A DNA stretch of 64,000 bases from Margaritifera margaritifera (lineage: Eukaryota > Mollusca > Bivalvia > Unionida > Margaritiferidae). The notes under the pieces were generated by a model, which was given only the letters and a program-made list of their open reading frames with translations, was not told the origin of the DNA and did no database searches. A program made the position numbers and the translations under genes. This document shows, piece after piece, positions 1-14,290 of the stretch (its first letter is position 1; each line of letters opens with the position of its first letter). The stretch lies in assembly GCA_029931535.1 (NCBI GenBank), contig JAQPZY010001555.1, positions 4,123,001 through 4,187,000 on the forward strand. Reading direction: 5' to 3'.

Positions 1-239
1 TATAACAAGGATTTTTAAAAAAAAGTTCACATTCTTTTTTTAGAAAAATTTACGTCAGTCAACATCTGTCTGCAAGTATATAGTTATACTTTATTCAAGG
101 TTTTGATATATCAAGTTGGACATTTCCATTTACCATTACTTATTCACTATGATTGTCTTTCTAAATTAAAATTAAAGATTTTAAAATTAGAGTCTGTACT
201 TTTTAAAATCTAACAAAAACAACAAATACTGTCATCCAG

Positions 240-1420
240 CATCCGTCCGTCTGTTAGCACAAGTTTGATATTGCTACTCCTCCTAAACTACTTGAAGAAT
301 TGCCATGAAACTTTGCACACAAATTCATCCCAATGTGTTGTTGGTCCTAAATGAAAATGGCACTGCTCATACATCCATTAGGGCTACCACAGCAGCCATC
401 TTGAAAATCTTGTTATTGCTACTCATTCTGACTGAATGGTCGTATCAACATGGGGTTTTCACAGAAGGACTTATTATGATGTCTAGTTGGTCCTGAATGA
501 AAATAGTGCTGATCTGAGGTTTAATATGGCCGCAAAGGCAGCTATTTTGAAAAAAAAATTATTGCATCTTCTCCTGCACGGAAAGTTATATCAACATGGG
601 GTTTTCAACACAAGACTTCTTATGATGTCTTGCTTGTCCTAAATAAAAATGGTTCTGATCTGACATCCAGTCTGGCCACCACTTTGGCCATCTTGAAAAT
701 CTTGTTACTTGCCCTCCTCCTAAATGGATGATTGTATCAAAATGGGGTTTTCACAGGAAGAGTTTTCATGGTGTCTACTTGGTCCCAAATGAAAATGGTG
801 CCAATCTGACGTCTAGTATGGCCACCACGGCAGCCATCTTGAAAATCTTTTTATTGCTACTCCTGCTTAATGGTCACATCAGCATGGTCTTTTCACCAGA
901 AAATTTCTTATGATGTCTAGTTGGTCCTAGATGAAAATGGTGCCACCTGGACATCCAATATGGCAGACACAGTGGCCATCTTGAAAATGTTGTTATCGCT
1001 ACTCCACCTGAATGGATGCTCATATCAACATTGGGTTTTCACCAGGAGACTTCCTATGATATCTAGTTGGTAATAAATGAAAATGATACCAATTTGTCAC
1101 CCAGTATGGCAGCCATCTTGAAAATCTTGTTATTGCTACTCTTCCTGAATGGGAAGTAATATCAACATGGGGTTTTCGCCTGAAGACTAATTGTGATATC
1201 TAGTTGGGCCTGAATGAAAATGGTGCCGATCTAACCTCAAATATGGCTGCCTCAATGAACATATTGAAAATCTTGTCACTAATTCTCCAGAATGGATGGT
1301 CATATCAACATGGGGTTTTTACCAAAAGTCTTCTAATAGTGTTTTGTTTGTCGTAAATGAAAAATTGGTCCCAGTCTTGCATCCAGTTTGGTTGCCACAG
1401 TGGCTAATTTGAAAATCTGT
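240..1420. repeat. Tandem array of a ~145-bp repeat
   Basis: About eight diverged copies of a unit of roughly 140-150 bp. The recurring words are CTTGTTATTGCTACTC, ATCAACATGGGGTTTTCAC, GATGTCTAGTTGGTCCTAAATG and CCAATATGGC. The word TTGCTACTC or its variants recurs near 410, 560, 700, 850, 990, 1130 and 1275. The short open frames here are by-products of the repeat. Related pieces occur at 3.9, 5.0 and 8.1 kb, so this is a dispersed family. Confidence 0.85.
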
Positions 1421-3879
1421 TCGCACAAGAATATCGGAGATGATCAGCAGTGAAAAGAAGAAATGGTCTTATTTTGAATTAATGGAAATTCTTTTCAGAC
1501 AGTAGAGCGTCAGTCACTTCGAGGGACATCTGTTCAGAATATCCTCCTGATTTGAGTCAACCTCAAGGGGAGCTAACTATGGTCAGATGCCTATGAGACC
1601 ATCATTTTGTGGCAAATTTGAGTAAAACTCTTATATTTGCATGTCACACATTTTTCAACTTCACTTGGCAAATCTGATTAACTTCATGGCAAATATTTTG
1701 TTTTACAGCTGTCAGAAATTGTGTTGTGTTGGTGTTTATGCAAGTTGCAATTTTTGCACCGGATGTTTTTAAGGCCATGAAACTAAAAGTGTCATATTTT
1801 CCATAATTATTGGAATTTTTCAAAGCAGTAAAAACAATTTTCCGATATAAGACATTTTCTATCTGAAAGTGAGTATTAGTTCGAAAAATATTAATACGTT
1901 TCAACTTTAAAAAACTTTAAAAAAAACTTTGTAAACATATAAATTAAATTTTCGGAAAATTAAAATACAAAACTCATAAATTTTAGACAGTAAAGTTATA
2001 CCTAATAATTACATTTAAGATAAGTGATAGCTTGGGTCTGTAATCTGATAGCATTTGGTCCATGGGTAATGAAACATGATAGCTCGGAGTGATTTTTGAG
2101 ACAAAATGTAATATAGATGTTACAGTGTGTGTGTAGGTCACAGTACACACTAAGAAAGACTGACAAGTACTGTCATTAAGTTTTATTGTGTCGGGCACTA
2201 AGCCAGTGGTTAGTAAAGATAATATCACATTCAAATTACTCCTAGTGATGGGACCAGCACCATGTTTTATAGTAAAAATGCAGCGTTTGAATGTCAACAA
2301 CAATAAAGTTGGCCCTGTAATAGGAAAGTACAGTTTCAGTCAGGCTTTTCCTCTCTGCACATTGGTATTAATCTTTGTTATGAAGACCTAAGCAATGTCT
2401 TTGAGGTAATATATCCCAGTGTGGTGGTATGAATTTATCATGGTGACTTGTGGTAGCGAGGTCTTGGTATCATCATCTGATTGCTCGGGAGCATGCAAGC
2501 TGATAGAACATTTCCACAGTTCCCACTACCAGCCCAAGCCAGGCCTGAAAAGATGTAGTGTATATTTCCCAATACCAGGCCAGGCCAGGCCTGAAAAGAG
2601 ATACCATCTGCTACTTTTATCACAAAGATAACTAAGATGCAGGTAAAAAAAGTGAAAAGTGTTGGATATGGAGATTCAACAATAAAATGAAATGTACAAG
2701 CACAGGGAAATAAAGTTTATACATAGCGACATGAAGAAATGTTTAACAGTGAAAAGTGTATTAAAGTGACTATTCATCCTCAAAATATATGAGGTTTCCA
2801 GAAGAATGTTAGCTGTAATATCTTAAACCATATGCAGGTATGTTAATAATGCGGAACACCGCAATTAACAAAGTTTATGGGGGGGGGGAATCATTTGCTG
2901 CAATATTTAGCACATAACAGCATACAGGGAGGATGAGTGACAAAGCAGTAAACTAAAAGATATTACTGGAAGGAAGATAATTCAATACAAATATAACATT
3001 CTGGATATTTAAAGTCCATTCAGCCTAATCATTGTCTGTAAGATTACATATAGGTACTATAGTTTCAACCAAATTTAAAGATATATACAATCCCATGAAT
3101 TCTAAATATGAAAGATCACTTCCTTATGTAGTACATATAGCTGTGTACTTTTTAAGATTAATTATACAAATTGAATTCAAAAAATTCTTCTTTAACATTT
3201 CTGGTGTAAATGTAAGAGTACCAATCAACAATTAATAAGTAAAATGAGTCTGATAACCTTGTATCGGCTTCTGCCGCAGTACTGCACTATATCAATCAAT
3301 GCCTCAAAATAAACAATAAAAGGAATGTATTGTAAGTTAGACATGCTTCATTGTCTTGTTCATTGTCTTGTACATCAAAGCTGACAAGAGAACATGAAAG
3401 AGTACATTTCATACCTTTTACACATATTACTTTAAATGTATCCTCTTTTAATTACCCAAATATACAAGTCTCAAACCGCAATTATTTTCCTTTTATGGTA
3501 TGTATAACCATTCATGATTGTACATTTGTTACAATAACTGACAGAACTTTGTAAGTTTCTGCACATACTAACTCACCTTAGTGCATGAAATTCTGAAAGT
3601 TTTACCAAGGGTTGACTGGCAAAATTCTGTATTATTATGGTAAACAGACTGTCTCAAGGGACATAACAAGAAAGCTCCTGAATGACATGCAATTCGGTGA
3701 CACTTTACATATCACTGTTCATTGCAGAACAGGCAATTTTAACAATCTATAGTTTTGTAAATTTCGAAGTCTACCCGTATATTATCAACATTTCTTGCAA
3801 CATTTCAAAGTGTCAGGTGTGAAACATACATTCGAGTTTGGTGCTATTTTTATTGGAATATCTTCTGATTTTTTTCAAC
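1421..3879. other. AT-rich non-coding stretch
   Basis: No convincing gene is visible. A ~50-bp local duplication around CCAGGCCTGAAAAGA lies at about 2530-2600. The remaining open frames are short, AT-rich and without recognisable motifs. Confidence 0.5.
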
Positions 3880-4290
3880 ATCGAGTACTTCTAGCATGGC
3901 CACCAGAGTGGCCAGCTTGTAAATCCTGTTATCTCTAATCCTGAAGTTGATCCTAAATGAAAATTGTACTAATACAACATCCAATATGGCAGCCATTGTA
4001 GCAATCTTGAAAACCTTGTTATTTTCCTACTCCTGGTGTTTGAATCAACATTGAATTTTCACTAAAATACTTCTTATGATGTCTGATTAATTCTAAATGA
4101 AAATGATGCCGATCTGAAATCCAATATGTTGGCGGTGGCCATCTTGAAAATCATGTTATCACTCCTCTAGAAAAACTGATGGCCATATCGATATGGGGTT
4201 TTCACTAAATGACTTCCGACGATGTCTAGTTGGTCCTCAATGAAAATGTTGTTGATATAACATCTGTCACAAGTCTAGGTCTTAAAAATA
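3880..4290. repeat. Diverged copies of the ~145-bp repeat family
   Basis: The same words as the 240-1420 array appear: CCAATATGGCAGCCAT, TTGAAAACCTTGTTATT, ATGGGGTTTTCACT and GATGTCTAGTTGGTCC. There are two to three diverged units. Confidence 0.75.
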
Positions 4291-4979
4291 TGTAACAGAA
4301 AGATAGTGAAGCCAACAATGTAAGCAAAATCAACAAGCAATTTATTTCCAGACAATTAAAGTGAAAATTCAAAAGACACTTACAATTTGTGACTTAAATT
4401 CTAAATAATCCTCAATGTCATAATCACAAGTCCAAAATAATAGAATGTTCCGAATGAATTCCAATAGCTTTGAATGTCCTGATGTAGAACAAGGATGTAA
4501 ACCATGTATGTAATCCAGAATGTATTTGAATGAGTTCATATAAATCCGAAAATCATGTATTAATCCAAACGTCAATGAGCACTTTAGTATTTCTAATGAA
4601 TATTGTAAACGAATAATTTCTCAAATTATATCTGATTATCAACACCACAAGTGTAATTACTAAAGTAGATTCCTTACAGACTGATCTTTAGAACTGGAAG
4701 TGTAAAACAGGAATCAATTTGTTTACCAATATCTGTATATAAATACACATGCCTACATGATCTATGTAACATCAGTATATGAGTAATTCTAATAAAAAAT
4801 ATCCTTGCCTACCTGACAAATTTCACAAAAGTCTAATTGTGAAATGCCTATGAAAATCCTGGCCTACCTGACACATGTCACAACTTACAAGCATGGACAA
4901 AAGTTTAGCACGTATTTTCAAAGAACCATACAACTTACAATTATGGACACAAGTTAAGTATATAAACATCATACATAAC

Positions 4980-5560
4980 ATATCCAATATGGCTGTCATA
5001 ATGCCTTCTTGAAAATCTTGTTTTTGCTACTCTTTCTAAATAGATTGTCATATCGACATGGGGTTTGCACTAAAAGACTTATGGTGTTGGTTGGTACTAA
5101 ATCCTTAATGACAATAGTGCCAATCAGACCCCCAACAGGACTGTCATGGCAGCAATATAGAAAATCTTTTTGTTACTTCTAAATGGAGATCGTATCGACA
5201 TGAAGTTTTCACCAACAGAATTCTTATGATATATAGTTTGTCCTAACTGCAAATGATGACAATTAGATCTCTAATGTGGCCACCATGGTGACCATGTTGA
5301 CAATCTTGTTAACACTACCTTTCCTGACTGGATAATCATAGCGACATTGGGTTTTCACTGAAAGATATCTTATAATAATGGTCCTAAATGAAAATAATCC
5401 TGATCAGACAGCCCCTATATAGCTGCCATGGTAGCCATATGAAACTCTTGTTATAGCTACTTCTTTTAAACAGATATTCATATCTGCATGGGGTTTTCAC
5501 TTAAAGACTTCTTATGATATGATATAGCCTGTCCTAAATAAACCATGTTATCTTGAAAAT
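4980..5560. repeat. Diverged copies of the ~145-bp repeat family
   Basis: Four or so diverged units with CATGGGGTTT-CACTAAAAGACTTCTTATGAT and TCTTGAAAATCTTG-type words, the same family as 240-1420. The neighbouring stretch to 5990 holds nothing else recognisable. Confidence 0.7.
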
Positions 5561-6059
5561 CTTGCTATCAGTTCTCCTTGTTAAAAGATTATCATATTGA
5601 AGAGGGTTTTCACTGAAACACTTCTCACTATTTGTCGTTGGTCATAAACGAAAATGATGTCAAAGTCACAAGCCTCCCAAAATTCAAAAGCAATATATAG
5701 TTGTTTATTTATTAAAATGATGCTGATCGAACCTCTAAATGGTTTCAATACTCGGCACTTAAAGAATAAAAGGACAGAATAACAGACATATCTTGGATTC
5801 CTGGAAATTCTTTTTGGCCAGTAGAGCATCAGTCCCTTTATGGGATTCTTGTTGAATTACCTCCATATTTAATTCATGTTGACTGTATATCCTGTTTACC
5901 ATCTGTGAAGTTTAAAGTACTATGCTCCCTATTTTCTTGCAACTCGATTACACCTTATACCGAGAGTCTTTATTCTCAGTCATTTTCAGCTCACCCGGCT
6001 GTAAGTCCAGGTGAGCTTACGATATGATTTATTTATTGTGCTTCATATGTTGTCCGTAA

Positions 6060-6540
6060 TGCATTCACAAGTGCTGTGTACATCGTCTTAAGAACCGCTC
6101 AGCAGAATTCAACAAAATTTTACAGAAAGCTACCAGGCATGAAGCTCTTTATAATTTTTTGAACTGATGCTGATCTGCCATCAAATATGACCACCATTAC
6201 TAAAAACAGAAGAACCTAAACATTAATTCCTCTCAAAAAACACTCAACATAATTTGACAGCATTTTAAATAATGCATCCTGGAATGAAGTTCTTTAAAAT
6301 GATACCATTCCACCATCAAATATTGCCATGGTTACTAAAAATATTGTAAACATTTAAAGGACTTCTTCGCAAGAATCACTTAACAGAATTTGACCAGATG
6401 TAAAACAAAGCATCGTGGCATGAAGCTCTTTCAAATTTGTTCAATGATGCAGATCTGTCATCAAATATGGATACCTTACTGACACAGAAATAGCTTTAAA
6501 CAACTTCTTCTCCAAAAGTGTTTAATAGAATTTGACTAAA
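6060..6540. repeat. ~136-bp tandem repeat, about four units
   Basis: Units with CAACAAAATTTTACAGAAAGC, GGCATGAAGCTCTTT and CTGTCATCAAATATGG words recur at about 6090, 6225, 6362 and 6500. It is a different family from the ~145-bp one. Confidence 0.7.
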
Positions 6541-7039
6541 CTTTATAGAAAGCATTCTGTACATGCCTGTTTGGCTATTAAAGCAAGGGAAGTAACTTAT
6601 GATGATGCCTATTATGATTCTAAGGTTAAGGGTTATGCCGAGTTCTCCTCCATGTGATTTTTTTAAAATACAGCGTGCATACATTTCTATTAAGCAAGTT
6701 ATATAAATTTACAAATTAATACACCTTGGGGATTATATTGATCAATCTGTAATTTAAATCTGACGACAAAATATAAAATTGAAATATAACACGTGACACA
6801 CTAAGTAGATAAACCATGGATAAGACGAGTTTGGAAAACAATGAAGTGTGTGCAATCTTGTGAATGAATTTGCTGTATTATGTTCTTTCGGTCTTGCTCT
6901 CATTGCCCAACAACCTAAACCTTAAAATGGTATTGTCATATTAAACTGCCAGAAATATTTATTGTTAACTCGCCTGGCCTTGAGGCATAATGAGCTTATG
7001 GTATAGTCATGTGTCTGTACATCAACATTTGCATGTTAC

Positions 7040-7440
7040 CACTCTGGAGGCCATGTTTTTTTATTCAATTTTGATAAAACTTGGAACATAGGTTTATATC
7101 AATATCTCAGATGAATTAGAATATGAGCAAGATCCATATATATTAATGAGGCATCTGAGTGGCTGAGCTTGTTACTACACTAAAGGCCATATTTCTGATC
7201 AGATTTTGAGAAAACTTGGAATATATGCTTATATCATCAAAATCTTGGACGAGTCCAATTATGAGAAAGAGTCACTCATATTAATGAGGTGATTTTGCAT
7301 CTGATTGGCTGAACTTGTTACACTGTAGATACTATAGTTTTCATCTGACTTTGAGTAAACTTGGTAAATTGACTTAAATCATCTGGATGTCCTATTAGTT
7401 TTATTATGAGCAAGATCTGCGCATATTAATCATATTCAGT
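7040..7440. repeat. ~120-150-bp tandem repeat, about three units
   Basis: Units share AAACTTGGAA, TTATATCA, ATATTAATGAGG and GGCTGAACTTGTTAC. The stretch before it (6960-7000) has CTCGCCTGGCCTTGAGGC...GAGCTTATGGTATAG. The stretch 7441-8129 shows no gene. Confidence 0.65.
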
Positions 7441-8129
7441 GTAGTTAAAAATAATTCTCAAATGATATTAAATTTAAATATTTTTTGTGTTCTATCCCGC
7501 TCTCAGTTAGGAAAGGGAAATAACTCACGTTATGAATTATTGATAATCACAAGTATGGGATTACAGAGTTCTTCCCCTTCTACAAATTTTAATATAAATA
7601 TTAGTAGAAATTTGCAAAATATATCACTAAGGGATTAAAATGAATAATTTGTAATTTATAAATGAAGAAAAAGTAGAAAATAGAAATATTGTTAGAGAAA
7701 ATATACAATTGCAGGCTAGCATAAACTATGTGCAATCTTGTAATTAAGGATAAGAATTGTTGTACGCAATTATAAATATGTATGTGCAATTAAGTGTTTT
7801 TTCTGATATTGATATTGTTCCAATAAGAACATATTTCTTTTAAAAATCGTGTCTAAGTTCATACGATTGTTAAAGAACTAGTTTTAAAAGAAGACTAATG
7901 AACATATTTAGTTGATTAAATCTGGTTCATTTTCCTCAAATGTTTGAGAAGTGTGAAGTTACATAGAGATGTAGTAATTAAAAAATACCCCCAAAAACAA
8001 TCTAGCTCCCAAAGTATTGTGTATGGAAATTAGTTGGCCCACTATAGCCCATTATTACACCATGCGTATCAGTTTTAACAGAAATGTTTAATCCAAATTA
8101 ACATAAAGATTTCAGAAGCAGCTTGAGAC

Positions 8130-8345
8130 CACCTGTCCGTACGTTAGCACACGTTTGTTATCGCTTCTCCTCCTAAGCTACCTGGAGAATTGCCATGAAA
8201 CTTTACACACACACACATACACACACACACACATACACACACACATTTTCCCACGGTCTTCTAAGTCCTAAATGTAAATGGTGCCGCTCAGACATCCAAT
8301 ATGGCCAAAAGCTTGAAAATCTTGTTATTGTTTCAATATATAGTC
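8130..8345. repeat. Fragment of the ~145-bp repeat family with CA microsatellite
   Basis: It starts with a variant of the words seen at 240-330 (GTTAGCACA-GTTTG, CTCCTCCTAA, GAATTGCCATGAAACTTT). A CA-rich stretch interrupts it, then ACATCCAATATGGCC follows. It is a partial copy of the 240-1420 family. Confidence 0.75.
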
Positions 8346-8552
8346 ATATCTTCTAATTTTGCATTTATTTGTTTATTTTCTTTCATCCCTCAAGTCGTTC
8401 AGTTCATTTAACTAAAGGTTATTGGTAATGAGAAGAGAGCTTGAAACAAGCTTTATATTGTTGCTGAGTCTTACATATCCCTTGATGTGATATCCCTTAA
8501 GATGTCAGGACTAGTTTTCATTGTGTCAAATTTATTACGAGTTGCTTGTTTG

Positions 8553-8644
<92 letters not shown>

Positions 8645-8648
8645 TAGT
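8553..8648. repeat. (TA)n(CA)n microsatellite
   Basis: About 39 TA dinucleotides run straight into a short CA run. Confidence 0.97.
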
Positions 8649-9162
8649 TTTTGTTGTACTGGGTGTCTGCATGATATGTGTGTTTTTCGACTCGCAATTA
8701 TTAGTATGTGTTGATGTCTCCCACGTTTTCTTGTTGTGCTGTTATATTTATTTTGTTATTCACTTATTTTCTAAGACTCCTGTGCGAGTCTACCTCGCGT
8801 AACGCCTTGATAGCATAGCCTCTCATCATCGTTACCTCTTACTTAAGGGCATAACAACCTGTTGTTTGATTCTTACATGTGCTACCTTTCTTAGGTTAAA
8901 ATCATGTTAGTAGTTGCGAATCTTTCTGGTTTTTGTTTAAGAAAGTTTATTCTTCATTATCTAATCTATCTACTTAATGGGTGGGCCTGTCCGCCTCTAT
9001 TAAGGGGTGGGACGTTTCTAGCATGTGAGGGTGGGGTTGGGCCGGCTAAGCCCACCACCTTCCCTAGTTAGAGTAATATACTCCACTCCCCTCCTAGTGA
9101 TTATACTTTGTTTCTCATCCGTCCTGGGTGAACATAATTCCACTCTTAAAGATTTATTATTA

Positions 9163-9194
<32 letters not shown>

Positions 9195-9649
9195 CCCTAG
9201 GATATGTGCATTTCATGCATGTACGTCAATATTATTTATTTTACATTGTTAACAAGGAGAATGTTTACTGAGTTTCGTTTCTATCTCTCTGTACCCTCCA
9301 TTCTTGTGTACAAAACCGAAAGCCAAAAGTTGGAGATATATAAGAGACTTTTACTATTGTTACTTCTTGCTGAGAGGGTACGGCATCTGCCTACCGGCAT
9401 GCTGGTGCGAGATAAAATTCCGTCCGTTCAGCTGCCAGTGAGCCTGTTCCCGCTATCAGCTGTCGCTTGCCTTGAGCTTCGAGGGCCGCTTTCCCTCTCA
9501 AGGAGATATTTCTGTTTGTTATGCAAACAGACAAATATATTATTTTATGCTTTAGCACGCAGATTTGTTACTTATATTAAAATAATTATTTGATTTGACT
9601 TCGCCTCTGCATAGCTGGTTTACACGTATTATAGTTCAGTACTTTATTA
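8649..9649. other. Unrecognised stretch with a (TTA)n run
   Basis: No gene recognised. There is an ATT/TTA microsatellite at about 9152-9195. The part near 9360-9500 is GC-richer than its surroundings and has an open frame on the plus strand, but the frame shows no motif I recognise. It may be a piece of an unidentified repeat. Confidence 0.4.
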
Positions 9650-9684
9650 TTACACACACACACACACACGCACACACATATATA

Positions 9685-9747
<63 letters not shown>
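9650..9747. repeat. CA / GT microsatellites
   Basis: A CA run at about 9653-9678 is followed by a GT run at about 9687-9746. The two could fold back on each other. Confidence 0.95.
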
Positions 9748-9749
<2 letters not shown>

Positions 9750-11212
9750 CTCCCATCATAATTTCTTTTTTTATCTATAATAAGAATATAATCATAGACC
9801 TTTCTTGAGGTGAATATGAAGCTTTATGAGTCAGTAAACATCATATTGACCAATAGGTTTACAGGTTCATGAAACCTAATATTCATCGAAACAAAAGTCC
9901 ATAATTGTGTTACTACATGATTTAGAGAAAAGAAAAAAATTATTATTTAAAATTTAAAAAGTGCCATTTCAACGTTATGTCCATGCTATATGAGGAATGA
10001 CCATGCGACAGGTTGAAAATTATGAACCTTTATTGGAATAAAATAGTAACGTAAAAAGATGAGAGAGAGAGAGAGAGAGACAGAGAGTTGGTATGCGCAC
10101 GAATTAATTTTTATTGCCTTAAAAACTGCAAAAGATCTAAAAACATTTCATATTCTCATTCATGAACAAGCCACAATTCATAATGTCGGCCATATTGGTC
10201 ATACTGAGCAGTGTAGTAATGTGCATCCCGGATCAATTCTCTTCCTTTAAGATAATTGATTAGTACTGAAACCTCATTATATCGGGTAATGTCTCCAGGA
10301 AAACGACTGGGTTAAAAGGATGTGGAGGCCAACTCTGAAAGGCTGGTAGCACGAAGAAAGATATCGTTAACTTTCTTGGATTGTTGAAGTAGACTTTTGT
10401 CAGCATCGGTGTCGTCCAAGACATCTGCACACCTTCAAAATATATAGTCGCAAAGGAAATATAGTATCTTGATCTTGACCTTTGCCCTTGGGGTTCTCAA
10501 TTATTGCAGAATTTTGTTGTCATCTGTATAACTGTTATACCTTTGTTTATCGTAATGGGAAAGGGAATGCTCCGATACTTTGATGCTACGTAGCCTTGTA
10601 AGTTTGGTATTTTTTAGGGTCACTCACTTAAAATTATGCATAAGATAACAATTTCAGTATACAGTAATAACATTATAATGCAAATAAAACAATTTGGTTT
10701 AACCTACTAGTAAAGCCACGTTCTCAAACAGTAATGTAGCCTGTTATTATCTATGTATTAATAAAACCAGACACAAGTCTAATTACATCCGTGTAACAAT
10801 TTTGTTCTGACCGTGGAAGGGACAGAGCGTAAGAGCTTTAAGGGAAATCGATACTTATCAGAATTTTATGAATATCAACCCTACGATATAAACTTTGAAA
10901 CATCTTATACTATAATTAACAGAAACAAAGAATTTCAAACGCCTCCTACCGAACACAATTTCTTATAAACGGTAACAAAAAACAAACAAAATCCCTCACA
11001 AAAATGAACACTACTAGCATAATTTCAGAGACACGATTATCACTACGAAAGTAAAACAAAATAACAAGGTATACACCACTCAATAAGATAACATTTATTT
11101 CACAAGGTAGTTGTATTTAAATTGTTCTGTCATTTTTTGGAAAAATACAATAGATTTGAGAAGATGTGAAGAAATAAGATCTAAAGTGCTAAGAGCGCTT
11201 TTATTGTGCCGA
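9748..11212. other. Non-coding, no feature recognised
   Basis: No gene is visible. A short GA run lies at about 10060-10087. The rest is AT-rich without clear repeats. Confidence 0.5.
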
Positions 11213-11356
11213 GACTTTTCTTAGTTAAAGCGTTCTTGTTGTGAGATAAGCCAAAGCGTTCTTGTTGTGAGATAAGTTAGACCGTTCTTGTTGTGAGATA
11301 AGTTAAAGCGTTCTTGTTGTGAGATAAGTTAAAGCGTTCTTGTTGAGAGATAAATT
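11213..11356. repeat. ~29-bp minisatellite, about five copies
   Basis: Copies of AAGCGTTCTTGTTGTGAGATA with a short AGTT/AGCC spacer lie in tandem. Directly after it, at about 11400-11480, a ~55-bp block (CAGGCTTT-TGT-TTGTATTGTGACACTAGCCT) occurs twice. Confidence 0.9.
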
Positions 11357-11689
11357 ACAATTTTAAAGAATTATACGATTTCCATGATTTTTTAAAAAGA
11401 TCAGGCTTTCTGTGTTGTATTGTGACACTAGCCTATTTTTTAAATAATCAGGCTTTTTGTATTGTATTGTGACACTAGCCTCTCAATAGTTGTTTGCTGC
11501 TAGTGACACGGCAATCGTTGATTACATTCCATGCAGTAGACCGTATCAGCTTATCTACACTCATTTCCGATGTTGGACAACTCTTACGATGCTACATATC
11601 TAAGGGATATAAATTAATGCAGGCTTTTGGAGTAATCATCCCTTATGGTTTATGCTAAAACATGTACAGATTATTTGAGGAGTGTTGAT

Positions 11690-12340
11690 TTTCCCCATTC
11701 TCAAATTTGAGGTCAATCCTACGGATCGTTACCTTGAATGTATACTGATAACTGCTATTCTGACCACCTTGGCTATTTATGAAACAAGGATTGACCGAGA
11801 AGCTGCGAATGCATCTAACTATTTTCATCATTCGTAACTTCTCAGTCAATCCAATCGTAGAAATGGTCCGAATGTACTGTGGTTTCTTCATTCGCAGATT
11901 CGAGGTCAATACTACCGATCATACCTCATATGTGTGTCGATAGCTGCCACTCGGACCATTTCGGTTATTTATGAAAGAAAGATTAACCGAGAAGTTACGA
12001 ATGATGGAACTATTGTTTCATTTGTACATCTCGGTTAATCCTATAGTCAATCCAATGGTAGAAATAGTCAATGTGGTCCTGATAGATTGGGTTTCTGTTT
12101 TTTCTTAGACATTTTTGGCAAACAAAATGTATGTTTTTCTTTTTTCTGTAAATTAGATTGCCGACATACATCCGAGAAATATTTTTGTCTCGCACAAATA
12201 GCCGAGGTAGATCCGAATGCGGTTTCTTATTTCCGTAGAAATTTCCCGCGAACAAAATGTATGATTTTTTTTTTTCTCTGTAAATTACTGCGCCGAGATA
12301 TATCTGCGGCATATTATTGTCTCGCAGAATAGCCGAGGTA
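11690..12340. repeat. ~195-bp diverged direct repeats
   Basis: Two aligned blocks, at about 11698-11810 and 11892-12003, share TTGAGGTCAAT-CTAC-GATC, TATTTATGAAA-AA-GATT and ACCGAGAAG-T-CGAATG. A further half copy runs to about 12340. The unit contains short inverted segments (ACCGAGAAG / CTTCTCAGTC). The function is unknown. Confidence 0.6.
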
Positions 12341-12950
12341 GTCCGAATGGATTTTATCCTTGAACTTGAATGTTTTTAAAAAATCGTACTGTTTACTTTG
12401 GGATGAAAATTCTTTTATGAAATTTTTGAGGTGTCAATTTTTTTGTCGGTATAAATTATTTGCAGATATTATATTATGGGGAAAGTTTTTCTACAACATT
12501 ATTTTTCGGTGGGGGGGGGGGAATAGAAGATCTAGGTCCCTGACAAGCCTATGTTACACTTAAATACGAGAATACCCCCTCCCCCATTTGTTATCCACAT
12601 ATGTGAAGGTGCGAAGTGGACATATAATTCATTTTATCAATGAAATAAAGTTACCGTGTGACAGACTTTAAAGTACATCTAGACTGCAATCCGTAAATGA
12701 AGATCAATAACCATTTGGGGCATAAATGTTGGCCGTATGGAACTAGAAAAACGAGTAGTGGGAAGTCGGGAATCTATGAACTTTGCTTGAGCGGTCGATA
12801 AACAATCAAAAGTAAATAAATTCTTTGAGTCATGCTTAACTTACGGGTACTAATAAAGGTGCCTCAGCCGTCTGTAAAAAAAACTGAAGATTTCTAATAC
12901 TTCCGAAAAAGTAAAACAAGATATTTCTAATACTTCTGAAAAATAAAACA

Positions 12951-13048
12951 AGAGACTATTTTTTTACCTGTGTGAATTTTGCCTCTGTTGTAATGAAAAA
13001 GTCTCCTGAACCCTACACTAATAGCTTCTTGGTAATCGAGACCAACCA
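12951..13048. repeat. ~98-bp direct repeat, copy 1
   Basis: This segment (around AATGAAAAAGTCTCCTGAAC and TGGTAATCGAGACCAACCA) recurs at about 13528-13626 in the same direction. The pair encloses the GATT microsatellite. Confidence 0.85.
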
Positions 13049-13403
13049 TTTATTCATGTCATTCATCTTTATTTCCTCCTTTAGGAGATTAATAACAACA
13101 TATTAAAAGGTACAGATATGAGAAAATGACGAGGACATGATATATAAAATTCACCAAGTCATGCATACATAAACGAGAATAAAAATTGTTATATTTGGTT
13201 GGTATGACCCCCCCCCCCCTTCCTCCTTTCTGGCTGTGTCCGTTACCCGATAAGGAATGGTTTCGCCCATTTGGCGACCGCTACAGTCTCTCAAGTAAGT
13301 GGTTCTAAAACGTACATCCCGATTGATCGATAAACACAATCAATTTAGAGGGCATTATTCTTCAATTATAACGACAACATCGTCTGTTACATATGCCAGA
13401 TAA

Positions 13404-13506
<103 letters not shown>

Positions 13507-13527
13507 TATTTATTTATTTATTTAAAA

Positions 13528-13626
13528 CAGAAGACTATTTTCTTTCCTGTGTGATATTTGCCCCTGATGTAATGAAAAAGTCTCCTGAACCCTACAATAA
13601 TAGCTTCCTGGTAATCGAGACCAACC
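13528..13626. repeat. ~98-bp direct repeat, copy 2
   Basis: Second copy of the segment at 12951-13048, with a few substitutions. Confidence 0.85.
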
Positions 13627-14290
13627 AAAACGGTGCTTGCCAACTTGGCACGCCTGTGATGACAAGTTTGAATCACCAGGATAGTTCGCTGTGTACAAAG
13701 AATAATAGCTAATTTATAACTCGCGCGACTGTGACTTATTTCATTTAAATTAATTAAATATATTTAGGATCATACAAATGACCCCCACCGATGCGTGTTG
13801 CTTTTGTCGAGTAAGTTCATTGCTTTTAAAAAAGAATAAATTGTGAAGCTTATGAAATCTTTCCAGACAAAGACACCTGATATAAACTGTACACGCAAGA
13901 CTCGGTTGACTCCGGTTTCATATGGTATTTTTCTCTTGAATATGAAGCCACTATCTCTTACAAAAGGGCATTTTACCGTCTCTGGCATCCTCCGTAATTA
14001 CTTTTATGGAAAAAAAACTACCTTTATTATTTTTAGCAATAAATAATTTATGTACAAGAAAATATAAAATGTTACTACTGAGAAAAATTGGAGATATTTA
14101 GCAATACGTATTGGGGGAGCTATGAAGCCTAATCGTAAATTGACAATATTTTGGATCTTATAAGTTAAATATTAAAAATAATTACATATCCAATTATATT
14201 TTTTTTAAATTTAAATACAGTTGTAAATTCGATTTTGTAAGTATAAATAAAGGCAATAAGGACATATTAAAAGATTCATAGATTTTGCAT

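Noticed and set aside
8487..8714. Open frames over TA/CA/GT repeats (also 9595-9780 and 31402-31665)
   Set aside because: Tyr-Ile and His-Thr runs from microsatellites.
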